9,062 bases of DNA from Betaproteobacteria bacterium HGW-Betaproteobacteria-2 (GCA_002842255.1 PHCM01000043.1:1-9062), one strand, 5' to 3'. Positions 1 to 6,649 are shown, counted from the stretch's first letter. Program-made: numbers and translations. Notes: a model not told the origin generated them from the sequence alone.

Positions 1-11
1 ATCATAATATT

Positions 12-96
12 TGGTGCGAAAGGAGAGACTCGAACTCTCACGCCTTGCGGCGCTGGAACCTAAATCCAGTGCGTCTACCAATTCCGCCACTTTCGC
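12..96 (-). tRNA. tRNA-Leu (anticodon UAG), CCA encoded
   Basis: Read on the minus strand, the segment folds as a class II tRNA of 85 nt. The acceptor stem GCGAAAG pairs with CTTTCGC, followed by discriminator A and an encoded CCA (complement of 12-14). The anticodon stem CTGGA/TCCAG holds the loop TTTAGGT, giving anticodon TAG, which reads CUA/CUN leucine codons. The long variable arm (GCGCCGCAAGGCGT region) and the TTCGAGT T-loop are typical of tRNA-Leu, and the D-arm GGCGGAATTGGTAGACGC is the usual leucine form. The gene stands alone here. All helices can be seen directly, so confidence is very high. Confidence 0.97.
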
Positions 97-183
97 AATT
101 TGCAGGTTTGCATTTAGCTTGTAGCCCGCTTCAACGCCTGGCTTATACAAACTTCCGGGCTATCGCCCATGGACAAGGCGATT

Positions 184-212
184 ATTGTAGCGCACTCTTG
201 AGTCAGCGGAAA
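184..212 (-). promoter_or_regulatory. Candidate sigma70 promoter of tRNA-Leu
   Basis: On the minus strand a TACAAT hexamer (184-189, 5 of 6 matches to the -10 consensus) lies 17 nt downstream of TTTCCG (207-212, only 3 of 6 matches to -35). Transcription would begin near 177, giving a leader of about 80 nt before the tRNA. The leader holds a small GGGC/GCCC stem-loop (157-168). The position and spacing are right for a tRNA promoter but the -35 box is weak, so this is a tentative call. Confidence 0.35.
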
Positions 213-312
213 CTACCAAAATCAGGCAAATCATGGAAACCCTGATTGACGATAGATGGTAATAGGTAGCAAGATAGGGACAGTTCAATTCAGCTAATTT
301 AGAAAGTACGTT

Positions 313-561
313 ATGCCCGATACCATCAATCAGGAAGAAATCCGCATGTTGCGTTCAGAAGTCGAAATCCTGATGAAAGAACGTCATGCACTACTCAAGG
401 TCACAGGCGCTGCAGCCGGGCTGGTAGCCGAACTTGACAGCCGCGAATTGCCGCAGCACACCGCCGAGGCTGCAGAGTTGCTTGCAGCCAGCATTAATGA
501 GCTGTCTGAGGAATCACTGCAGGACGCATTGAGCGCAGTAAAAGCTGCCATTGTCGCTTGA
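313..561 (+). CDS. Small hypothetical protein, 82 aa
   Basis: I do not recognise a named family. The ORF starts with ATG after a weak purine-rich AGAAAG (301-306) and ends with TGA at 559-561. The protein is acidic, appears wholly helical and has no signal peptide, membrane segment or cysteine. Residues about 8-30 (EEIRMLRSEVEILMKERHAL) have heptad-like hydrophobic spacing that suggests a short coiled coil. An Ala/Gly-rich hinge (about 32-38) follows, then a second helical half rich in Ala, Leu and Glu. Composition and clean codon use support a real cytosolic protein, perhaps an oligomerising or adaptor subunit, but that is inference. It lies upstream of the efflux operon in the same direction with a gap of about 135 nt, so cotranscription is possible but unproven. 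A TTGACG at 246-251 could be a -35 box, but no convincing -10 box follows. Confidence 0.7.
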   Translation: MPDTINQEEIRMLRSEVEILMKERHALLKVTGAAAGLVAELDSRELPQHTAEAAELLAASINELSEESLQDALSAVKAAIVA

Positions 562-650
562 TGAAAAGCAATAAAAAGTTAAGCCTGGATTAAGTTTCAG
601 ACAGCACAATCACACTCATCACACTAAACTTCAGGTATTCATAACACTGA

Positions 651-669
651 CCGGGCTCGACATGCCCGG
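651..669 (+). repeat. GC-rich stem-loop in the efflux operon leader
   Basis: CCGGGC (651-656) pairs perfectly with GCCCGG (664-669) around a 7-nt loop. It sits 12 nt before the Shine-Dalgarno of the outer-membrane factor gene. No T-run follows on either strand, so it does not look like an intrinsic terminator. It could stabilise or modulate the leader RNA; no function can be assigned. Confidence 0.45.
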
Positions 670-681
670 CCCGACTGGTCT

Positions 682-688
682 GGGGAGG
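682..688 (+). promoter_or_regulatory. Strong ribosome binding site deciding a TTG start
   Basis: GGGGAGG is the only strong Shine-Dalgarno in the leader. It is 1 nt from the TTG at 690 and 10 nt from the TTG at 699. Only the second distance is workable, so translation more likely starts at 699. There is no in-frame ATG or GTG between the upstream stop (648) and the lipoprotein signal. Confidence 0.6.
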
Positions 689-698
689 CTTGTCACGG

Positions 699-2147
699 TT
701 GCAATATCGGCATAAAACAACTCAAGGTTTGAGACTGAGCGCAGCAATCCTGAGCGTTCTGCTTTCCGGCTGCGCCTATCAGACATACAGCGCGAAACCT
801 GTAGACCTCACGGCGATTGCAACCGAGTTCCGCGCACGCGATCCGCTCAGCAGTGATTTTCAAACCTACCTCAAAAGTCAGGGTTACGACGAAACAGAGC
901 TGCCTGTTCAACACTGGGGCCTCAACGAGCTGACCTACAGCGCCCTTTATTTCCATTCGGATATTGATGTTGCAAGAGCCACATGGCGCGCGGCTCAGGC
1001 TGCAGAAGTAATTGCCGGCCAGCGTCCTAATCCCGGCATTTCCGGCGATGTTGAACGTCACAGCGAACATGATAATGGCGTCTCTCCCTGGACCTTCGGA
1101 CTGGCAATTGACATCCCCATCGATATTGCAGGCAAGCGTCAAGCGCGCATGGATCGTGCAAGCAGCTTGTCGGAGGCGGCACGCATCGAGATTGCACAAG
1201 CCGCCTGGAGAGTGCGCAGCCGCGTATATGCCAGCTGGATCGAATGGCAACATGCACAACGGCAGGCCAATCTGCTGGAGCAGGAACACATGCTGCGCTC
1301 GGAGATTGCCGAAATGCTGGAAGCAAGGTTACGCGCCGGCATGGCCTCCAGCCTGGAGTTGTCGAATGCCAGACTACAACTGCAGAACAACAGACAGCTA
1401 CTCGACACTGAAAAGGCAAAATTAGTCGAACTCAAGGCCAAGCTCGCCAGTCACGCCGGACTCCCGCTCCAGGGTCTCAACAAGATTCAATTAACCCAGA
1501 ATGACAAAGCGCTGGCAATCAGCAGAAGACAGGACCTGACCAGCAAACCGGACCTGCTCGATCAATTACGGGAATCCGCCCTGCTGAACAGACTGGACAT
1601 CCGTGCAGCCCTTGCCAGATACGAAGCGGCAGAAGCCAGACTGAGGCTGGAGATCGCACGCCAGTATCCCGACATTGTCCTGTCGCCCGGCTACAGTTAT
1701 GACCAGGGCGACAAGATCTGGTCTTTCGGCCTTTCCACCCTACTTTCGCTGCTGAACCGCAATCAGGGCAATATCGCTGAGGCCGAGGCGCAGCGTGAGA
1801 TCGAAGCGACAAAAATCAGAGCTTTGCAGACCCAGATCATCGGCGAGCTCGAGGGCCGCAGCGCAGCCTACCTGCAGACCGTATCCAGCGTGAATGATGC
1901 AAGACAGTTGGTTACCGCTCAGGCAGAAAGAACGGAGCTGACAACGAAGCAGTTCGATGAGGGTTTTGCTGACCGGCTGGAACTGACCAGCGCCAAGCTT
2001 GAGAAGCTACAGGCTCAAAGAAACCTGCTTGCCGGCGAAATCCGAATGGAATACGCAATTCATGCCCTGGAAGAAACCCTGCAGCAACCCCTGGAAACCT
2101 CCCTGTCCATGCCCGATGACCTTGGCATTGAAGCCACACCAGAATAA
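699..2147 (+). CDS. TolC-family outer-membrane efflux lipoprotein (CzcC/CusC type)
   Basis: This is the outer-membrane channel of a tripartite RND efflux system, which forms a trimeric beta-barrel with a long periplasmic helical tunnel. From the TTG at 699 the product is 482 aa; starting at 690 would add three residues. A lipoprotein signal is visible: a basic N-region, a hydrophobic stretch and the lipobox LSGC with the acylated Cys at residue 25. The rest carries two OEP-type repeats of long helices rich in Ala, Glu, Arg and Leu, such as QRQANLLEQEHMLRSEIAEM and the matching C-terminal helix near AERTELTTKQFDEGFADRLE. The intervening PDIVLSPGYSYDQGDKIWSFGLS stretch is typical of the strands. 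Length fits the family (about 420-500 aa). It is the first gene of the efflux operon, followed after 20 nt by the adaptor. A rare TTG start may limit its yield. The family call is firm; the transported substrate is unknown. Confidence 0.9.
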   Translation: MQYRHKTTQGLRLSAAILSVLLSGCAYQTYSAKPVDLTAIATEFRARDPLSSDFQTYLKSQGYDETELPVQHWGLNELTYSALYFHSDIDVARATWRAAQAAEVIAGQRPNPGISGDVERHSEHDNGVSPWTFGLAIDIPIDIAGKRQARMDRASSLSEAARIEIAQAAWRVRSRVYASWIEWQHAQRQANLLEQEHMLRSEIAEMLEARLRAGMASSLELSNARLQLQNNRQLLDTEKAKLVELKAKLASHAGLPLQGLNKIQLTQNDKALAISRRQDLTSKPDLLDQLRESALLNRLDIRAALARYEAAEARLRLEIARQYPDIVLSPGYSYDQGDKIWSFGLSTLLSLLNRNQGNIAEAEAQREIEATKIRALQTQIIGELEGRSAAYLQTVSSVNDARQLVTAQAERTELTTKQFDEGFADRLELTSAKLEKLQAQRNLLAGEIRMEYAIHALEETLQQPLETSLSMPDDLGIEATPE

Positions 2148-2167
2148 AGCCAAAAGCGAGCCCTATC

Positions 2168-3235
2168 ATGAATCGTAAACTAGCCACCATCATCGCACTG
2201 CAGGCATTCATCATCATCATGCTGTTCTGGATGCTCGTGTTCTACGGCAAGGACGAATACGAAGCTTTCGTGCAGGGCGAGATCGAAGAAGAGATAGAAA
2301 CTCCAAATCGTGTCAGCACCGAACAAGGCATCACCATTGTTACCTTGCCACAGGCGGCACAGGAGCAAAGCGGCATCACCACTGCCAGACTGAACGAGAG
2401 CCGTCATGCAAGTGCATTGAGCACCTATGGCACCGTCATCAATATCGACAAGCTGCTGGAGCAGAGAAGCCGCTACCTGACGGCCATGGCGGAGGCCGGC
2501 ATTGCCAGAGCGTCACTAATTAACACGCAGCAGGAATTCAACCGCCTGTCGACACTCAATCAGGACAATCGCAATGTGTCGGATCGCGCGGTCGCCAATG
2601 CCGAGGCCCTGTTGAAAGCCGACCAGGCCAAACTCAACGCCGCTGAAAGCATTGCCAGAAACTTGCGTGACAACATGCGGCAACAATGGGGCGACGCGCT
2701 TGCCGCACAGGCAACGCAGACTTCCGCAAATTCCGCCATGATGGGCATCCTGCAACAACAGGACGTGCTGATACAAGTGACACTGCCTTTCGGCACACCA
2801 CTGCCTGCAAATAACAGTAGCATCCTGGTCACCCCTTCGGGCTCCTCGGGCAAAAGCATACGCGCTTATTTCATCTCGACATCACCGCAAGCGGATGCCG
2901 CGGTACAGGGCGAAACCTATTATTACCGCGCCCCCGCCGACAGCCTGAGAGTCGGTATGCGGGTCAGTGTCAGCATGAATGGCAGCCAGACCTCTGAGCA
3001 AGGCGTCATCGTGCCGAGAAACGCGATCGTCTGGTACGGCGGTCAGGCATGGGTTTATCGCAAGTCCGGCGATGACCGTTTCATGCGAACTCACGTCAGT
3101 ACTGCGCAGGAAACCAATGACGGCTGGTTCAACAGCAGCGGTCTGCAGGCGAGCGACGAGATTGTCGTGACCGGAGCACAGTTACTACTCTCGGAAGAAT
3201 TCAAATATCAGATTACTAATGAAAATGATGATTGA
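2168..3235 (+). CDS. Periplasmic adaptor (HlyD/MFP type) of RND efflux, lacking the lipoyl domain
   Basis: This is the membrane-fusion protein expected to bridge the RND pump and the TolC-like channel. ATG at 2168 follows a modest AGCGAG site. Residues about 5-26 form an N-terminal membrane anchor, followed by an acidic linker (EIEEEIETP). After YGTV the chain goes directly into an alpha-hairpin (about residues 93-185), then straight to the beta-barrel (DVLIQVTLPFG, later LRVGMRVSVSM). The membrane-proximal domain follows, with VIVPRNAIV (residues 280-288), a WVYRKSGD strand and the closing GAQLLLSEEFK. At 355 aa it is shorter than usual for RND adaptors (often 380-450). The two half-motifs of the biotinyl-lipoyl domain that normally flank the hairpin are not seen. 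The last codons and the TGA lie inside a perfect 16-bp inverted repeat. Position between channel and pump supports the role strongly. Confidence 0.87.
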   Translation: MNRKLATIIALQAFIIIMLFWMLVFYGKDEYEAFVQGEIEEEIETPNRVSTEQGITIVTLPQAAQEQSGITTARLNESRHASALSTYGTVINIDKLLEQRSRYLTAMAEAGIARASLINTQQEFNRLSTLNQDNRNVSDRAVANAEALLKADQAKLNAAESIARNLRDNMRQQWGDALAAQATQTSANSAMMGILQQQDVLIQVTLPFGTPLPANNSSILVTPSGSSGKSIRAYFISTSPQADAAVQGETYYYRAPADSLRVGMRVSVSMNGSQTSEQGVIVPRNAIVWYGGQAWVYRKSGDDRFMRTHVSTAQETNDGWFNSSGLQASDEIVVTGAQLLLSEEFKYQITNENDD

Positions 3236-3257
3236 AATGAAATTTCAATCATCATTT
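3223..3257 (+). repeat. Perfect 16-bp inverted repeat across the adaptor stop codon
   Basis: AAATGATGATTGAAAT (3223-3238) is the exact reverse complement of ATTTCAATCATCATTT (3242-3257), with a 3-nt GAA loop. The left arm encodes the last residues of the adaptor and contains its TGA (3233-3235). The right arm is the beginning of repeat unit 1, and its sequence recurs in unit 3. The stem is AT-rich and no U-tract follows, so a standard terminator is unlikely. It could protect the 3' end of the upstream mRNA or mark the edge of an inserted repeat. Confidence 0.85.
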
Positions 3258-3304
3258 CGGTGGAGACTCATGTGCGCAGCACGTGATGTCGGAGTCAAAA
3301 TGAC
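3240..3304 (+). repeat. Hairpin repeat unit 1 (REP/BIME-like)
   Basis: This is the first of three related units between adaptor and pump. Positions 3240-3294 match unit 3 (3384-3438) at 54 of 55 bases, the only difference being A3254 versus G3398. The core GACTCATGTGC (3265-3275) pairs with GCACGTGATGTC (3279-3290) around loop GCA: 11 pairs, one T·G wobble (3271/3283) and one bulged T (3287). A second small stem GTCA-AAA-TGAC occupies 3294-3304. The T·G pair is tolerated in the plus-strand transcript but becomes A·C in the complement, which hints that the sense RNA is the folded form. Confidence 0.85.
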
Positions 3305-3313
3305 GCAATTCGC

Positions 3314-3383
3314 CAATTTAATCATCATTCCAGTGAAGGCTCATATGGCGAAGCCATGTGATGCCGTAGCTAAAATACTCTAC
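3314..3383 (+). repeat. Hairpin repeat unit 2 (diverged, same fold)
   Basis: This unit aligns with units 1 and 3 along its length but with many substitutions and small indels. The core GGCTCATATGGC (3338-3349) pairs with GCCATGTGATGCC (3353-3365) around loop GAA: 12 pairs, with the wobble (3344/3358) and bulged T (3362) at the same places as in unit 1. The changes keep pairing: A3266-T3289 in unit 1 is G3339-C3364 here, and G3272-C3282 is A3345-T3357. The trailing small hairpin is weaker; GTAG (3366-3369) can pair with CTAC (3380-3383). The core starts 73 nt after that of unit 1. Confidence 0.75.
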
Positions 3384-3448
3384 AAATTTCAATCATCGTT
3401 TCGGTGGAGACTCATGTGCGCAGCACGTGATGTCGGAGCCAGCATGGC
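3384..3448 (+). repeat. Hairpin repeat unit 3 (near-identical to unit 1)
   Basis: This unit is a near copy of unit 1, 144 bp downstream. Its core stem is 3409-3419 with 3423-3434, loop GCA. The trailing small stem is GCCA-GCA-TGGC (3438-3448): compared with unit 1 the pair T3295-A3303 has become C3439-G3447, again keeping the stem. The core starts 71 nt after that of unit 2. Beyond it, 3449-3495 is unremarkable leader up to the GAGAG site (3496-3500) of the pump gene. Confidence 0.85.
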
Positions 3449-3508
3449 TGTACCGCAACCGCCTGATGGGGTCATTTCTCAGCATACCCGCATAAGAGAG
3501 CATCGATC

Positions 3509-6500
3509 ATGATGTCCGCCCTTGTCCGCTTCTCCATACGGTTTAATGGCGTCATTATCGCCCTGGCGACCCTGTCCATCATTTACGGCATTTTCAGCCT
3601 GACTCGCAGCAATCTGGACGTCTTCCCCGAATTCGCGCCGACTCAGATCGTGATTCAGACAGAATCTCCCGGCCTTTCCGCCGAACTCGTTGAAACCCTG
3701 GTGACACAACCCATAGAAAGCAGCATCGCGGGCACGGTGGGTATCGAGTCCATGCGTTCGCAATCCATCCCGGGCCTATCCATCGTCACCATCATTTTCG
3801 ATGAAGGCACCGATATCTACCGCAACCGCCAGGTCGTGGCCGAACGGTTGGCGACACTGAATACGCGACTGCCACAAGGCATCGTCCCCAACATCACGCC
3901 ACTCACTTCTTCCGCCAGCACGGTACTCGGTTTTGGCATGACTTCCGAGACGCTGAGCCTGATGGAACTGCGCACCATCGCGGACTGGACAGTCGTGCCA
4001 CATCTGATGGCGGTGCCCGGCGTGGCCGACGTCAACGTTTTCGGCGGGGAAGTCCGACAGTTCCAGATTCAGGTTGATCCGGCCAAGCTGATTCAGTACA
4101 GCATCTCGCTGCAGCAGGTACGCGAAGCCGCGGAGAAAGCCACAGGCGTGCGTGGCGCTGGCTATATCGAAAACAACAACCAGCGCATCGTCATCAACAC
4201 AGAAGGCCAGGCGCTCAACCCGCAAGTGCTGGGGCAGACCACCTTGCTGCATCGCGGTGGCCAAACCATCCGGCTGGCCGATATCGGCCAGGTCGTTGAA
4301 GGCGCCGCGCCGTCCATCAGTGCTGCCGCCATCAATGGCGTTACCGGTATCTATCTGTCGGTTCAGGGTCAACTTGGTGCCAACACCCACGCAGTGACTG
4401 GCGCTATTGAGAAGGCGTTGCGAGAAATCCGTCCAGCACTGCAGGCAGAGGGTGTCGAATTACACAAGGGTCTGTTCCGCCCAGCCAACTTCATCGACAC
4501 CGCCATCGAAGGCGTGCGTACGGATATTCTGATCGGCTCAGTGCTGGTCATCGCGGTGCTGTTCCTGTTTTTGTTCAATGTACGCACCGCGTTCATTTCC
4601 GCCACAGCCATCCCGCTCTCGCTGTTGACGGCCATCATTGTGCTGTACGAATTCGGCATGGGCATCAATATCATGGTGCTGGGCGGCCTCGCCATCGCTC
4701 TTGGCGAGGTGGTCGATGACGCCATCATCGATGCTGAAAACATCTTCCGGCGCCTGCGCGAGAACCGCCTGTCAGACCAGCCCCTACCTGCTTACCGCAT
4801 CGTCTATGACGCCTCGATGGAAGTACGCAAGTCCGTGGTCTACGCCACCTTTATCGTCGCCTTGGTGTTTGTGCCCTTGCTGACCTTGGGCGGCGTCGGC
4901 GGCAAGCTGTTCGCACCATTAGGCATTGCCTATATTGCCGCGATTCTAGCCTCTCTGGTTGTGGCACTGACTGTGACGCCGGCCATGTGCTATCTGATGC
5001 TGGGCAAAGCCCGACTCGAAGAAGGAGACCCGCCCGTCATCCGCAGCATCAAGTCGGGCTACGTCAAGCTGCTGCACAGGATAGAAACGCACTACAAGGT
5101 GATTCTGGGCGTCTCATTGCTGTTGATCAGCCTCGGTATCGGCATATTGCCATTATTCAAGAGCCAGTTCATTCCAGGCCTGCATGAAGGCCATTACATC
5201 ATGCATATGACCGCTGTACCGGGCACTTCCGAACAGGAGTCATTGCGTCTGGGTAAAAAGGTATATGAGGTTCTGAAAGAGATCGACGGCGTGAAATCGG
5301 TAGCCCAGTGGGTTGGCCGTGCGCAGAATGGCGCGGATACCTTCGGCACGCATTACAGCGAATTCGAGATCGAGATCGGCATGCTATCCGGCGATGAGCA
5401 AAGGCGCATCCTCGAAGAAATTCGCGAGGCGATTTCTGGCGAAGAGGTAGATACGGATGGTGACGGCGTCGCGGAGGCCGGCTTCGTCGGTACCAACTTC
5501 GCCATCAACACGTTCCTGACCGAACGTATCGAAGAGACCATTTCAGGTTATGCCGCATCCGTCGTCGTCAACATCTACGGCCAGGATCTGGATGCACTGG
5601 ATCGTGACGCGCAGGCAATAGCCGGCATATTGGCCGGTACTGATGGTGGCACCGATATCGTCGTGCAATCTCCTCCCGGCACGCCGCAGCTGGTCGTGCG
5701 CTTGCGTCCGGAACGCTTGGCCGCCTGGGGCCTGCAGCCGCTCGATGTGCTGGACACCGTGCGTAGCGCTTATGAGAGCGTGCCGGTTTCGCAGGTCTAT
5801 CAGGGCAACCGCGTGATCGGCATCAGTGTAGTGATGGCACCGGAAGCCAGAAACAGCGTTACGGAAGTCGGCAAACTACCGGTCATCACCAACGAAGGCA
5901 AGATACTGCGGCTCAGCGATATTGCCGACATCACACAGGAAAATGGTAGATCGAAGATCCTGCACGCCGGTGCCAAACGCATACAGACCGTGACCGCCAA
6001 TGTCAGTGGACGTGATGTTGAGAGATATGTGACGGAAGTGAAAGAGCGCATCGCCAAAGAGGTGAGTATCACCCCGGGCAACTATCTGAGCTTCACCGGC
6101 CAGGCCGAAGAACAGGCACAGGCGCGGCAGGATCTGATGATCCACGCCATGTTGGCCATCATCGGCATCTTCCTCATGCTCTATATCGCCTTCGGCCGTC
6201 TGCGCAACCTGATGCTGACCTTCCTCAACCTGCCCTTCGCACTGATTGGCGGGATACTAGCCGTCATGTTCACCGGCGGCTGGATCTCGCTCGGTTCCCT
6301 GGTCGGTTTCGTAACCCTGTTCGGCATCACCCTGCGCAACTCCATCATGCTGGTGTCGCACTTCCAGCATCTGGTGGATTGCGAGGGTTGTGTCTGGGGT
6401 CTGGAGACGGCGATTCGCGGCGCATCAGAACGCCTGCCATCGATTCTGATGACCGCGCTGGTGACCGCACTTGGCCTGTTGCCGCTGGCTGCAGGCAGCG

Positions 6501-6649
6501 GTCAGCCCGGACGAGAAATCGAGGGCCCGATGGCGACTATCATTGTCGGCGGCCTGGTAACCTCAACGATCCTGAACCTGCTGATATTGCCGACCGTCAT
6601 GCTGCACTTTGGCAGGTTTGAAAAGCAGGAAGACCAATCAATGGCCTAG
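3509..6649 (+). CDS. RND efflux pump, heavy-metal (CzcA/CusA) family, substrate unassigned
   Basis: This is the inner-membrane proton/substrate antiporter of the tripartite system, 1046 aa, the normal full length. ATG at 3509 follows GAGAG (3496-3500); ATG at 3512 is an alternative. TM1 is about 12-31, TM2-6 about 337-500, TM7 about 525-546 and TM8-12 about 875-1036, with two large periplasmic loops. HME-type signatures are visible: NLDVFPEFAPTQ, ESPGLSAELVETLVTQPIE and, in TM4, GEVVDDAIIDAEN. Aligned to CzcA D402/D408/E415, this protein has A397, D403 and E410, the pattern of CusA, plus an extra acid D404. Residues aligned with the CusA methionine triad are His566, a non-Met residue in the YSEFEIEI strand, and Glu676, so Cu/Ag export is not supported. 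A DTDGDG loop (648-653) looks like a calcium-binding insertion. The gap from the adaptor is 273 nt and holds the hairpin array. It ends in TAG and converges on the next gene. Confidence 0.93.
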   Translation: MMSALVRFSIRFNGVIIALATLSIIYGIFSLTRSNLDVFPEFAPTQIVIQTESPGLSAELVETLVTQPIESSIAGTVGIESMRSQSIPGLSIVTIIFDEGTDIYRNRQVVAERLATLNTRLPQGIVPNITPLTSSASTVLGFGMTSETLSLMELRTIADWTVVPHLMAVPGVADVNVFGGEVRQFQIQVDPAKLIQYSISLQQVREAAEKATGVRGAGYIENNNQRIVINTEGQALNPQVLGQTTLLHRGGQTIRLADIGQVVEGAAPSISAAAINGVTGIYLSVQGQLGANTHAVTGAIEKALREIRPALQAEGVELHKGLFRPANFIDTAIEGVRTDILIGSVLVIAVLFLFLFNVRTAFISATAIPLSLLTAIIVLYEFGMGINIMVLGGLAIALGEVVDDAIIDAENIFRRLRENRLSDQPLPAYRIVYDASMEVRKSVVYATFIVALVFVPLLTLGGVGGKLFAPLGIAYIAAILASLVVALTVTPAMCYLMLGKARLEEGDPPVIRSIKSGYVKLLHRIETHYKVILGVSLLLISLGIGILPLFKSQFIPGLHEGHYIMHMTAVPGTSEQESLRLGKKVYEVLKEIDGVKSVAQWVGRAQNGADTFGTHYSEFEIEIGMLSGDEQRRILEEIREAISGEEVDTDGDGVAEAGFVGTNFAINTFLTERIEETISGYAASVVVNIYGQDLDALDRDAQAIAGILAGTDGGTDIVVQSPPGTPQLVVRLRPERLAAWGLQPLDVLDTVRSAYESVPVSQVYQGNRVIGISVVMAPEARNSVTEVGKLPVITNEGKILRLSDIADITQENGRSKILHAGAKRIQTVTANVSGRDVERYVTEVKERIAKEVSITPGNYLSFTGQAEEQAQARQDLMIHAMLAIIGIFLMLYIAFGRLRNLMLTFLNLPFALIGGILAVMFTGGWISLGSLVGFVTLFGITLRNSIMLVSHFQHLVDCEGCVWGLETAIRGASERLPSILMTALVTALGLLPLAAGSGQPGREIEGPMATIIVGGLVTSTILNLLILPTVMLHFGRFEKQEDQSMA

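Noticed and set aside
45..245. 66-codon plus-strand frame across the tRNA
   Set aside because: Runs antisense through the tRNA-Leu gene and its leader; no ribosome binding site or coding character.
651..669. Terminator of the 82-aa gene
   Set aside because: GC-rich stem but no T-run on either side, and it lies 90 nt past the stop, close to the next gene's ribosome binding site.
693..1289. 198-codon open frame on the minus strand inside the outer-membrane factor gene
   Set aside because: Fully overlaps a confident gene; the protein is Cys-rich, low in charge pattern and matches no fold; it is a shadow of the biased codons opposite.
3223..3300. Intrinsic terminator after the adaptor gene
   Set aside because: The 16-bp stem is AT-rich and is followed by CGGTGG, not a T-run; the pump downstream lacks a clear promoter of its own, so termination here would silence it.
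3240..3448. CRISPR-like array
   Set aside because: Only three units, the middle one strongly diverged, with long internally paired units and no unique spacers of uniform size; no cas genes nearby.
3236..3508. Insertion sequence or MITE with terminal inverted repeats
   Set aside because: No transposase, no matching inverted end near 3450-3508 and no visible target-site duplication.
3776..4390. 204-codon minus-strand frame inside the pump gene
   Set aside because: Fully antisense to a well-supported RND gene; composition (Asp/Gly/His-rich, no family features) fits a shadow frame.
3509..6649. Hydrophobic/drug (AcrB-type) RND pump
   Set aside because: The DVFPEFAPTQ and TM4 motifs are those of the heavy-metal group, and the outer-membrane partner and adaptor are of the same type.
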